Below are positions 8,351 through 16,014 of a stretch of 51,670 nucleotides of DNA, in pieces. Below the pieces are notes generated by a model, which ran no database searches, was not told the origin of the DNA, and saw nothing but the letters and a program-made list of their open reading frames with translations. The DNA lies in assembly GCA_050942995.1 (NCBI GenBank), contig JBMNOI010000006.1:1-51670 (forward strand), read 5' to 3'. Every line of letters begins with the position of its first letter. Positions within the stretch are counted from its first letter, which is position 1. This DNA is from JBMNOI01 sp050942995 (GTDB taxonomy: Bacteria > Chloroflexota > Anaerolineae > UBA1429). The position numbers were made by a program, and so were the translations under genes.

Positions 8351-8392
8351 ATGGTTAGCGAATACTTGCACACCGTGCAGCGTCACAACCAT
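8351..8392 (-). promoter_or_regulatory. Imperfect hairpin just after the TGA: candidate SECIS or leader attenuator
   Basis: In RNA sense, AUGGUU (8392-8387) pairs with AACCAU (8356-8351), GUG (8386-8384) with CGC (8360-8358), and an apical UGCAC (8379-8375) with GUGCA (8371-8367) around a GGU loop. The structure starts three bases after the UGA and its apical GGU is 21 nt from it. Bacterial SECIS elements are about 40-nt stem-loops directly after the UGA, and the E. coli fdhF element also has GGU in its loop about 18 nt away. A regulatory hairpin without recoding is the alternative. Confidence 0.45.
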
Positions 8393-8395
8393 GCA

Positions 8396-8422
8396 TCATG
8401 TCTTGACGTGCTGGATATTCAT
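8396..8422 (-). CDS. Tiny leader ORF (or start of a candidate selenopeptide) ahead of yedE
   Basis: ATG at 8422 is preceded by AAAGGAGGTGACGG, one of the strongest ribosome sites in the window. The frame codes for eight residues (MNIQHVKT) and then TGA at 8398-8396. Reading past that TGA, the frame continues through TGC and stays open to TGA at 8299-8297, giving a 41-residue product with a U9-C10 pair. A second short ORF starts in another frame at 8399 (MMHGCDAARCASIR, ends 8355) and overlaps the first stop as ATGA. A hairpin begins 3 nt after the first TGA. Translation here is well supported by the ribosome site; whether the TGA is a stop or selenocysteine is open. Confidence 0.55.
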   Translation of the reverse strand: MNIQHVKT

Positions 8423-8460
8423 TCCGTCACCTCCTTTGTAGAGTGGCAATGCATAGCGTG

Positions 8461-8489
8461 ATTATAGATCAATAGAAGAGAGGGAGCAA
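8461..8489 (-). promoter_or_regulatory. Promoter of the yedE selenium-cassette operon
   Basis: TTGCTC (8489-8484), 17 bp, then a perfect TATAAT (8466-8461) on the minus strand. Transcription should start near 8454, giving a leader of about 230 nt before yedE that includes the tiny ORF. No other promoter or terminator is evident until 2277, so the transcript may carry seven genes. Confidence 0.75.
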
Positions 8490-8557
8490 TTGTTCCTGCA
8501 AACATCCAGGCTGCACAAGTCGAAGCAACTCTTTTCCGAAGGGGGTACAGGGATTAT

Positions 8558-11281
8558 CTACTCAGAGGTTCGATCCGGAGTATGATTCAGAGCATCTCGC
8601 ACACTCTGCGCCAGAGTGTGCAGAGTAAAGGGCTTTTGAATGAACGGCGTCCCATGGTTAGGCGCTACTTCACCGGCAAGGTACCCCGACATATACAGAA
8701 CTCGAGGGGGACTCGTCGTCTGCGAGTATTCGATGATGCGCTCGACTGTCTCCTCACCGTCCATCCCCGGCATGGCCAGGTCGGCCAGAATCAGATCGGG
8801 TGGGCTCTCCAGGCTCTGCACCAGCGCCAGCGCATCAACTCCACATGCAGCCTCCAGCACATGGTACCCCAGGCTCTCCAGCATCCGAATCGCAAGCCGT
8901 CGCACTTCGTCGCGATCCTCCACCACCAGCACCGTCTCACTGCCCCCTGGAGATGATAAAGAGGCCGATTCATCCATCACCGTGGCGTGAGTGCGCGGCA
9001 GATAGATATCGAACCTCGCCCCATGCCCCGGCGTACTGTGCACGACGATCTGGCCGCCACTCTGGCGCACGATGCCATAGGTGGTCGATAACCCTAAACC
9101 GGTACCCTTGCTCGGCTCCTTCGTCGTGAAAAAGGGCTCGAACAGGTGCTCGCGTATCTCGTCCGTCATGCCGACGCCGGTGTCACACACCGAGAGCAAC
9201 ACATAGCGTCCCGCCTCCAGCCCGATATCGGCGGCAGCACGCGGATCGAGTTGGACATTGGCCGTCGTTACCGTCAATACACCGCCCGTCGGCATGGCGT
9301 CACGGGCGTTCACCGCCAGATTCATCACCACCTGCTCCATCTGACCGGGATCGGCCTTGACCTGCCCCAGATCCTGCGCCAGATCGAGATGCAGTTGCAT
9401 ATTGTCGCCGATGAGTGACGAGATCATTTTGTGCATACCGGTGAGCACATCGTTCAGGTTCAACACGCAGAATTCCATGGGTTGTCGTCGGCTAAAGGCC
9501 AGCAACTGCCTGGTGAGCGCGGCGGCACGCTCGCCGGCCTCGACGATCTCTTGCGCATCCTCAGGACGAACCGACTCACCATTCCGCGCCGACTCGAGCA
9601 CCATCTGGGCATAGCCGTTCATCACCATCAGCAGGTTGTTAAAGTCATGGGCCACACCGCCGGCCAGGCGTCCCATCGCCTCCATCTTTTGCGCCTGGCG
9701 GACCTGAGCCTCCAGATGGCGGCGATCGGTGATATCCCTGCCGGCGCACAGGACGCCTATCGTCCTTCCAAGATCATCGCGCACCAGGCTGAGGGTGAGC
9801 TCGTTCCAGCAGGACGAGCCATCCCGACGCATCAGCTCGACTTCGAGCGTCCGCCATGTCGGAGCAGCCGAGGAAGGCGCCTCGAGCAGTTCCTGCAGCG
9901 TCTGTCGAAATGCGGGTAACGACTCGGGGGATACCTGCTCGTACAGAGAAGGGGGCGCCCCTTCGGATTGCGCGTGCCCGCAAAAGCGCTCCACCGAGGG
10001 ACTTGCAAACACCGTCTTTAGATTCTTATCCAGCAGCCAGATGGTATCGCTCATATGCTCGGTGATGATCCGATAGCGCAGCTCACTATCACGCAACGCC
10101 TTTTGTGCGCGACGATGTTCCACGATTTCGTCGGATAAGGCACGATTTGCCTGCCGCAGCTCTTCGGTGCGCTTCTGAACGCGTCGCTCCAGGTCGTGTC
10201 GGGCCTTTAGCAGCTCTTCGCCCATACGATCACTCTCGGCAAGTTGCAGGCGCAAAGCGTGCGAAAGACGTATATTGTCTCGTAACGCCAGAATCTGGCG
10301 TATCACGACCAGAGCGATGATAAAGGCCACGCTCACACTCAGCGAAAGATTCGACATGGGCAGCCTGTTGATCTGACCCCAGATAAGCAACAAAAAGACC
10401 GCCGCCAGCCATATGTAGGGAAGATAAAGGGGTCGTATGAGGACGGACATATCCGGCGAAACGGGCGGCTCGATCCGTTCGCTTTCATTACGCTGCCAGA
10501 GTCCAACCTGGATCACGCCGGCCAGGCCATAAAGTGTATAGCCGATGATATATCCGATATCGACCATCACCAGGTCGTGAGCGGCGCTCACCAGGATCCG
10601 GTACCCCACCAGCATGTTACTCAAAGCGAGGATCGCACAACCGGCAGTCAACAAACGAATCGGCTGCTGATTTCGATAGCGCATCCGGCGCAAGGCCAGC
10701 ATCAGCAACGCCCATAACAGCAACATATCGGCCGTGGGATAGATGATGAGCAGAACGCCCTCTGCCCCCACAGCGGCGCCGGCCATGACCATGGGGCCGA
10801 ACAAAAGGTTCCAAAAGATGACAAAAGAGGAGAGGATGACGATACCGGCATCCAGCAAAAGCTCCTGTCTCTCCATCGGGTCTGGAGGGAGCGTACAGAA
10901 GGAGCCGATCCCGATAATGTAAAGAGAATAGGCCGAAAGATAGAAAAAGTCGGCGACTGAGATCGTCTTGTCGATCGGCCATCCCAGAGTGATACCGACC
11001 ATATCCCCCAGCGCAGAGAACAATTGCGCAGCGGCCATCGCTCCCCAGGCGATCCCGAGTCGTCGGGATCGCCGCCGACCATACCAGGCGGCCACACCCA
11101 GTGTAACGCCGGCCGTCAGATTCGCCAGGAGCATAAGTGTGTCACCTATAGACTCCCGGCGTGACGGATCGTGCCTGAGGGCCATGATCGTCAACATATA
11201 TACCGGCAATATACTTAGCGCCGTCCCCATGGGGATCCCCAGGCCTGATTTAGTTGTACGACGCCATAGGCTACTCAACAT
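8558..11281 (-). CDS. Membrane-bound hybrid histidine kinase (PAS-HisKA-HATPase-REC)
   Basis: A sensor kinase of about 907 residues. The N-terminal third has about eight to nine membrane helices (15-35, then in groups up to about 330), which may sense a membrane signal. A coiled coil follows (RRVQKRTEELRQANRAL), then a PAS domain (about 400-520), a HisKA domain with the phospho-acceptor His in GGVAHDFNNLL, an HATPase with NLAVNARDAMP, DTGVGM and GTGLGLSTTYG, and a C-terminal receiver with phospho-acceptor Asp in LILADLAMPGMDG. The ATG at 11281 has GAGG 5 nt upstream; the frame extends to 11362 without support. No separate regulator lies next to it, so the output partner is elsewhere. Confidence 0.9.
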   Translation of the reverse strand: MLSSLWRRTTKSGLGIPMGTALSILPVYMLTIMALRHDPSRRESIGDTLMLLANLTAGVTLGVAAWYGRRRSRRLGIAWGAMAAAQLFSALGDMVGITLGWPIDKTISVADFFYLSAYSLYIIGIGSFCTLPPDPMERQELLLDAGIVILSSFVIFWNLLFGPMVMAGAAVGAEGVLLIIYPTADMLLLWALLMLALRRMRYRNQQPIRLLTAGCAILALSNMLVGYRILVSAAHDLVMVDIGYIIGYTLYGLAGVIQVGLWQRNESERIEPPVSPDMSVLIRPLYLPYIWLAAVFLLLIWGQINRLPMSNLSLSVSVAFIIALVVIRQILALRDNIRLSHALRLQLAESDRMGEELLKARHDLERRVQKRTEELRQANRALSDEIVEHRRAQKALRDSELRYRIITEHMSDTIWLLDKNLKTVFASPSVERFCGHAQSEGAPPSLYEQVSPESLPAFRQTLQELLEAPSSAAPTWRTLEVELMRRDGSSCWNELTLSLVRDDLGRTIGVLCAGRDITDRRHLEAQVRQAQKMEAMGRLAGGVAHDFNNLLMVMNGYAQMVLESARNGESVRPEDAQEIVEAGERAAALTRQLLAFSRRQPMEFCVLNLNDVLTGMHKMISSLIGDNMQLHLDLAQDLGQVKADPGQMEQVVMNLAVNARDAMPTGGVLTVTTANVQLDPRAAADIGLEAGRYVLLSVCDTGVGMTDEIREHLFEPFFTTKEPSKGTGLGLSTTYGIVRQSGGQIVVHSTPGHGARFDIYLPRTHATVMDESASLSSPGGSETVLVVEDRDEVRRLAIRMLESLGYHVLEAACGVDALALVQSLESPPDLILADLAMPGMDGEETVERIIEYSQTTSPPRVLYMSGYLAGEVAPNHGTPFIQKPFTLHTLAQSVRDALNHTPDRTSE

Positions 11282-11490
11282 GCGGTCCTCGTTATCGTCA
11301 TCACCGATTCGCAGAACTGACGCAGCGTCTGTAGCGATCCGCCCGGGCCTGCCGCCTATCACAGCAAAACCGCATTCTGTTTCTTCAGTATCGACCGCAT
11401 TCTACATGATTTGAGCCACCGGGCTATCTCATATTATTAATGTCAAGTAAAAATTACGTTAGACAAAATTCTATCGATTCCTTATATTCG

Positions 11491-11536
11491 GACTCTACGT
11501 TATTACTACATAAATCGGGCTATATTTAGTAGAGTC
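11491..11536. repeat. Inverted repeat GACTCTAC...GTAGAGTC in an AT-rich divergent intergenic region
   Basis: Perfect 8-bp arms GACTCTAC (11491-11498) and GTAGAGTC (11529-11536) lie 30 bp apart. They sit in a strikingly AT-rich stretch (about 11420-11610) between the divergent kinase and glycosidase genes. They could be paired operator half-sites or a stem in a leader. The rest of 11282-11490 shows no gene. Confidence 0.4.
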
Positions 11537-11557
11537 AGGGTGGCATGCTATATGATC

Positions 11558-11571
11558 ATTATTGCAATAAT
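11558..11571. promoter_or_regulatory. Perfect 14-bp palindrome, candidate operator
   Basis: ATTATTGCAATAAT reads the same on both strands. It lies 43 bp upstream of the candidate promoter of the GH78 gene, a reasonable place for a dimeric regulator controlling the glycosidase, the kinase or both. No regulator gene is adjacent. Confidence 0.4.
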
Positions 11572-11613
11572 AATCGATATCGAGTCCATTTATACAAGTT
11601 CGATTCGATACGC

Positions 11614-11642
11614 TTGACGTCCGGTCATCGTCCTCGTATCCT
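11614..11642 (+). promoter_or_regulatory. Candidate promoter of the GH78 gene
   Basis: TTGACG (11614-11619), 17 bp, TATCCT (11637-11642), ending 39 bp before the ATG at 11682. The spacing and the TTGACG -35 match other promoters in this window. Confidence 0.5.
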
Positions 11643-11681
11643 TTGCCGCAAGGTCACTCTCCTCTTGAAAGGAAGGTTCAG

Positions 11682-14090
11682 ATGATGGCGATCGCTCCAC
11701 AGGATGAGGTCTTTCCTTCCCTCTCCATGCCCGGCAAGGAGGAGGTTCACTCGCCGGCCCGCTGGATCTGGCATCCCGACGCTCTCCCCGGTGAAGCGTC
11801 CATCGTGGCATTTCGACGGCGCTTTAGCGTCGAGCAAGCGACCATCCTGCGCATCCATGTCACCGCCGATCAGCGCTACGAACTGTTCATAGATGGTCGG
11901 CGCCTGGGGCGAGGCCCTCATCGCAGTGATCTGGCGCACTGGTTCTACGAGACCTACGAGGTCGAGCTGGCGGCGGGAGAGCATCTGCTGGCCGCGCGGA
12001 CCTGGTGGTTGCCCGGTGAGGGTGCTCCGATGGCGCAAATCAGCGCCGAGCCGGGCTTTTTGCTTCTGGCCGAAGGGGCGCTGGCTGAGGAGCTTTCCAC
12101 CGGAGCCGAAGGGTGGGAGGCGCTGGCATTCGAGGGGTACACCGGAGCGCCCTACAGGTCATCGGCCTATTATGTGGTGGGCTGGACATTTACACTGGAC
12201 GGGACCCGATATCCCTGGGGATGGAATGATGATCCCGACGCGCCGGGGGCCTGGGTGCCCGCCGCGGCAGGCCGCATGCCGGTCGGCGGGGAAAGCAACC
12301 CTTACTTCAACCCGGAGACGGGACGGCGCGTGATGGAGAACCATCTCACACCATCCATGTTGCCGCCCATGATCGAGGTCACCCGCCAGATCGGCATCGT
12401 GCGCCATGCCGAGATCCGGTCTCCCGATGTCACAGCCGGGCCCGTGCAGGCGGCGCATCATCAGAGCGAGCTGGTGGCGCGCTGGCAAGAGATGCTGCGC
12501 GGGCGGGGAGCGGTCACAGTCGACCCGCGAACGCGCCTCTGGCTGATCATCGACCTGGATGACTATTATTGCTTCTATCTTGAACTGGTGACCTCTGGAG
12601 GAGCCGGCGCGCAGTTCATCCTCTCCTGGGCCGAGAGTCTGTACGAATCCGACACCGGCCACGACAAGGGCAATCGCAACGCCGTCGAGGGCAAGGTCTT
12701 TCGGGGACCTCAAGACCGCTTTATCCTGGATGGCGGAGAGAAGCGACGATACGATACCCTCTGGTGGCGCAGTGGCCGTTATGTCGAGATCGTCGTGGAG
12801 ACGAAGGATGAGGCGGTCACCATCGAGCAACTGGCCTGGCGCGAAACGCGCTACCCGTTCGAGATGGAGGGCCGCATCGAGACGGACGATGCCCGTCTCG
12901 ATGCGGTGGTACCCATCATGTATCGCACCCTGCAGATGTGCGCCCACGAGACCTTTATGGATTGCCCCTACTATGAGCAACTCATGTATGCCGGCGATAC
13001 GCGCCTGCAGGCTCTGGTCGCGTACATGACATCGTTCGATGATCGATTGCCCACTCTGGCCAACGCCATGTTCGATTGGTCCCGCGCACCCGACGGACTG
13101 ACCAAAAGCCGCTATCCCTCCGCAGTGCCTCAGGTCATTCCGCCCTTCTCGCTCTGGTGGGTGGGCATGGTGTACGATCATTATCTGTGGCGCGACAGGC
13201 ACGACCGGGTGCAGAGTTGGCTGCCGGGCGTAGACGCGGTGCTGGCCGGGTTTGCCCGTTACCTCAAGGACGATCTGGTCGACGGCATTCCGGGCTGGAA
13301 TTTCTGCGACTGGGTGCCCGCCTGGCGTGGCGGCTGGCCGCCGGACGGTGAGGGCGCCAGTGCCCTCATCAACCTGATCTATGTATATGCTCTGGATCGG
13401 GCCGCCGAGATGGAGCAATACTTCGGCCAGCGCGATCTCGCCGCCCACTGGCGTGGCCTTGCCGGGCGGGTGCGTCGCGCCGTCGCCGCCACCTACTGGG
13501 ATGAGGGCCGTGGAATGCTTGCCGACGACGTGGCCCACGAGCACTACTCGGAGCATGTGCAGGCGCTGGCGATCCTGACCGACACGCTGGACGGTCCCCG
13601 CCGTCAAAGGATGATCCACGGCCTGCTGAACGATCCCGATATCCAGCGAACGACCATCTACTTCTCGCACTATCTCTTCGAGGCGCTACAGGTCATCGGA
13701 GAGACCGGGCGCATCTATGAGCGGCTGAGCCTCTGGCTGGATCTACCAGATCAGGGGTTCAGGACGACGCTGGAATCGCCCGAACCGTCGCGCTCGGACT
13801 GTCACGCCTGGGGCGCTCATCCCATCTATCACCTCTATGCCACATTTTTGGGATTACGCCCGGCCGAGCCCGGTTTCCGCTCAGTGCGCATCGCCCCCCG
13901 GCCCGGTCCGCTCACCCGGTTGCGCGGCGCCCTGCCCCACCCCTCGGGCCAGATGATCGAGTTCGATCTGCGTATCGAGGGAGATGCGCTGAGAGGCGCC
14001 GTCACCCTGCCGACGACCCTGGAAGGCAGCCTGGTGTGGCACGATACCACTGTGCCGTTACGTCCGGGGGAGAACACGATCGTTTTCTGA
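11682..14090 (+). CDS. GH78-type alpha-L-rhamnosidase-like glycoside hydrolase
   Basis: An 802-residue protein with the architecture of bacterial alpha-L-rhamnosidases: N-terminal beta domains (about 1-400, beginning ARWIWHPDALPGEASIVAFRR), an (alpha/alpha)6 catalytic barrel (about 410-720) with the motif DCPYYEQLMYAGDTR, equivalent to the family's DCP-x-x-E-x-x-x-x-GD, and a C-terminal beta domain (FRSVRIAPRPGPL). It would release terminal rhamnose from plant or microbial glycans. No signal peptide is seen, so it probably acts in the cytoplasm on imported oligosaccharides. The ATG at 11682 follows AAGGAAGG; the upstream frame from 11643 lacks a ribosome site. Exact sugar specificity is inferred from the family. 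Confidence 0.85.
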   Translation: MMAIAPQDEVFPSLSMPGKEEVHSPARWIWHPDALPGEASIVAFRRRFSVEQATILRIHVTADQRYELFIDGRRLGRGPHRSDLAHWFYETYEVELAAGEHLLAARTWWLPGEGAPMAQISAEPGFLLLAEGALAEELSTGAEGWEALAFEGYTGAPYRSSAYYVVGWTFTLDGTRYPWGWNDDPDAPGAWVPAAAGRMPVGGESNPYFNPETGRRVMENHLTPSMLPPMIEVTRQIGIVRHAEIRSPDVTAGPVQAAHHQSELVARWQEMLRGRGAVTVDPRTRLWLIIDLDDYYCFYLELVTSGGAGAQFILSWAESLYESDTGHDKGNRNAVEGKVFRGPQDRFILDGGEKRRYDTLWWRSGRYVEIVVETKDEAVTIEQLAWRETRYPFEMEGRIETDDARLDAVVPIMYRTLQMCAHETFMDCPYYEQLMYAGDTRLQALVAYMTSFDDRLPTLANAMFDWSRAPDGLTKSRYPSAVPQVIPPFSLWWVGMVYDHYLWRDRHDRVQSWLPGVDAVLAGFARYLKDDLVDGIPGWNFCDWVPAWRGGWPPDGEGASALINLIYVYALDRAAEMEQYFGQRDLAAHWRGLAGRVRRAVAATYWDEGRGMLADDVAHEHYSEHVQALAILTDTLDGPRRQRMIHGLLNDPDIQRTTIYFSHYLFEALQVIGETGRIYERLSLWLDLPDQGFRTTLESPEPSRSDCHAWGAHPIYHLYATFLGLRPAEPGFRSVRIAPRPGPLTRLRGALPHPSGQMIEFDLRIEGDALRGAVTLPTTLEGSLVWHDTTVPLRPGENTIVF

Positions 14091-14104
14091 TCGCTGCCGA
14101 CGAT

Positions 14105-14154
14105 GGGGGGGGGGGGGGGGGGGGGGGGGCCGGGGGGCGGCCCCCCCCCCCCCC
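14105..14154. repeat. Homopolymer tract: 25 G, short spacer, 14 C
   Basis: Twenty-five consecutive G (14105-14129) are followed by CC, six G, CGG and fourteen C (14141-14154). It lies in the 72-bp gap between two convergent genes. It could fold as a G/C hairpin, but such runs are also a common product of two-colour sequencing or a forced assembly join. Both flanking genes are complete, so no coding damage shows. Confidence 0.9.
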
Positions 14155-14162
14155 GCCCGCCA

Positions 14163-15734
14163 TCAACGCGTCGGTGCAGACGAATCAGCGCCTCCGGGCT
14201 CTTGGGCGTCCAGACGCTCCTGATACAGCGCCTCGACCATATCCAGAATGTCCTCTCGCAGGGCACGAGGGGCCTGCTCGTTGCCCTGCCCGCCAAAGGC
14301 CAGATAGGTAAACACGTCGTCATCGCGCCGCTCCACCTCAAAAGGCGACAGATCGTCCAGCCGGCCATACAGTTGTTCCAGTTGCAGGGCGTTCAGCCGT
14401 CCCCGCCCCAGATCCACATCCCGACCATTTTCGCACGTCGTGGCCTCATAGAAGCCACTGCGAAAGATCGACAGCGCATCGCAGTAGCCCCGGTCGCCTC
14501 CCATACGCTGCCAGGTCAGGGCCAGGCCGGCCCCATCGCCCGGCTCACCGACGACAAAGCCCTCGGCCACAAGCCGCGCCCACTCGGAGATCATGCGCCG
14601 CTCCGAATCGACGGGCATGTTCTCACCCAGTCCGGCATAGCCGATCGCACCGGCGGGCATCTCGGCGTAAAAGGGCATGAACGAGACGGCAAACTCGGCG
14701 AGATCCTGCATCTGCTCCTCGCTCAATGTGGCCCTATCCAAAACGCCCTCACAAGCGCCATAGCGAACGGCGCCGTCCAGGTTCATCATGGCAGCCACAC
14801 AGTGCGTCGCCGTCTCCCAGATAATGGCCACACCGCCGGGCCGAGACGCGGCCCCGGGCACGCGCAACAGGATATCCCCATCGACATCGGTATGATAGGC
14901 ATAGCGCTGCTCGCGATGCCACACCCCCACCCGATACCCCGGCACAATCTGCTGTGTGCAGGCTATTCCTTCGATATATATCCCCATGCAGCGATCGGGC
15001 CACTCGACCGCCTGCACGTCGGTGAGGACGATGGAATAGGGATGCACATCCAGCTTGTGCGCCAGCGCCCGACGCACCACCTGGGCCGCAGGGAATCCCT
15101 CTGTCCCCGCGTCGATGATGGCCCCCGGCGTAAACGACTGGGCGATGGCGTCCAACGTCTCCAGCGAATCGGGATCGTGGATCGTCCATCCGATGATGAA
15201 ATCCCCGTGGTGATAAAAGAACCACTCGACCATGGGAATCCCCTCCCCACCGATCAGCGCGCGCCCCACCATAATGCCGCTGGCGATAGGATACTCCTGC
15301 AGCAAGGGAGGATCCACACAGTCCGGGCCACAGATGGCCTCCGCCAGATCCTCGCGGGTTCGCCCATTTGCATCGACCACGATGATGACACTTTGCCCCG
15401 GATAGACCGGGCGCAGCGGCTCGGGACCTATCAGGTAGATGGCCCCCATAGGGCCGGGCTGCGGCTCACTGACCGCCCAATCGGGCGGGAGTCGCAGCGA
15501 GAACCCGACCTGCTCGTCCATATAGATGCGGGTCAGCCCGTCCGGGGGCGACCCGGGCGGAGCTACTTCAGGGGTCAACGGAGCAGAGGGCGCCTCTGGG
15601 GACGATTCGACCGTCGGCAACGCCGCCTCTGCCCCGGATGGGGTCAAGGGAAGGCCGATCTCTTCACAGCCCGTCAGCATTCCGACGATCAGGCAGACCA
15701 GAATCATCCCCGGAATCATCCGAACCTTGTTCAT
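14163..15734 (-). CDS. Putative secreted lipoprotein of unknown function
   Basis: A 523-residue protein starting MNKVRMIPGMILVCLIVG with lipobox LTGC (Cys near residue 22), so it is probably lipid-anchored outside the membrane. A low-complexity Pro/Ser/Ala linker follows (about 25-65). Next comes GFSLRLPPDWAV, a beta-rich segment of a type common in Chloroflexota lipoproteins (residues about 70-210), then a middle region with six or more Cys (WPDRCMGIYIEGIACTQQ, ATHCVAAMM, RYGACEG) that may form disulfides. I recognise no catalytic motif. The ATG at 15734 follows AAGGAGGTGG; the frame upstream to 15851 is not used. Confidence 0.8.
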   Translation of the reverse strand: MNKVRMIPGMILVCLIVGMLTGCEEIGLPLTPSGAEAALPTVESSPEAPSAPLTPEVAPPGSPPDGLTRIYMDEQVGFSLRLPPDWAVSEPQPGPMGAIYLIGPEPLRPVYPGQSVIIVVDANGRTREDLAEAICGPDCVDPPLLQEYPIASGIMVGRALIGGEGIPMVEWFFYHHGDFIIGWTIHDPDSLETLDAIAQSFTPGAIIDAGTEGFPAAQVVRRALAHKLDVHPYSIVLTDVQAVEWPDRCMGIYIEGIACTQQIVPGYRVGVWHREQRYAYHTDVDGDILLRVPGAASRPGGVAIIWETATHCVAAMMNLDGAVRYGACEGVLDRATLSEEQMQDLAEFAVSFMPFYAEMPAGAIGYAGLGENMPVDSERRMISEWARLVAEGFVVGEPGDGAGLALTWQRMGGDRGYCDALSIFRSGFYEATTCENGRDVDLGRGRLNALQLEQLYGRLDDLSPFEVERRDDDVFTYLAFGGQGNEQAPRALREDILDMVEALYQERLDAQEPGGADSSAPTR

Positions 15735-15885
15735 ACCCAACCACCTCCTTCCCGATACGCATTCGAACGGATCGAGCGGCCGCCCGGGAAGGTGACAGAT
15801 TGGGTCGGATGAATGCGGGATATGAGGGGACGTCGAACAGCAAGGTATCAAAGGGGAGCATCATCGCCCGGAACATGCCGGTGCA

Positions 15886-15925
15886 GTCAGTATAGTCAGT
15901 ATATATACGATTTCCGGAATAGCAA
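15886..15925 (-). promoter_or_regulatory. Promoter of the lipoprotein gene with a tandem 9-bp repeat
   Basis: On the minus strand TTGCTA (15925-15920), 16 bp, TATACT (15903-15898). The -10 overlaps a perfect tandem repeat, GTCAGTATA twice on the plus strand (15886-15894 and 15895-15903), which may be a regulator site or chance. The leader to the ATG is about 160 nt. Between 15935 and 16014 a GC-rich imperfect hairpin without a T tract follows the enolase-superfamily gene. Confidence 0.55.
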
Positions 15926-16014
15926 TGAGGTGCGGTGACAGGGGGTGGGCGAATTGCGCATCCGCATCGCCCGATCCCCCACCCCACACCGTCGGGCAGA
16001 CGAACGCGCCGGCC

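Noticed and set aside
14103..15812. 569-codon plus-strand frame opposite the lipoprotein
   Set aside because: It begins in the poly-G tract, has no ribosome site and reads as antisense; the minus strand has signal peptide, lipobox and ribosome site.
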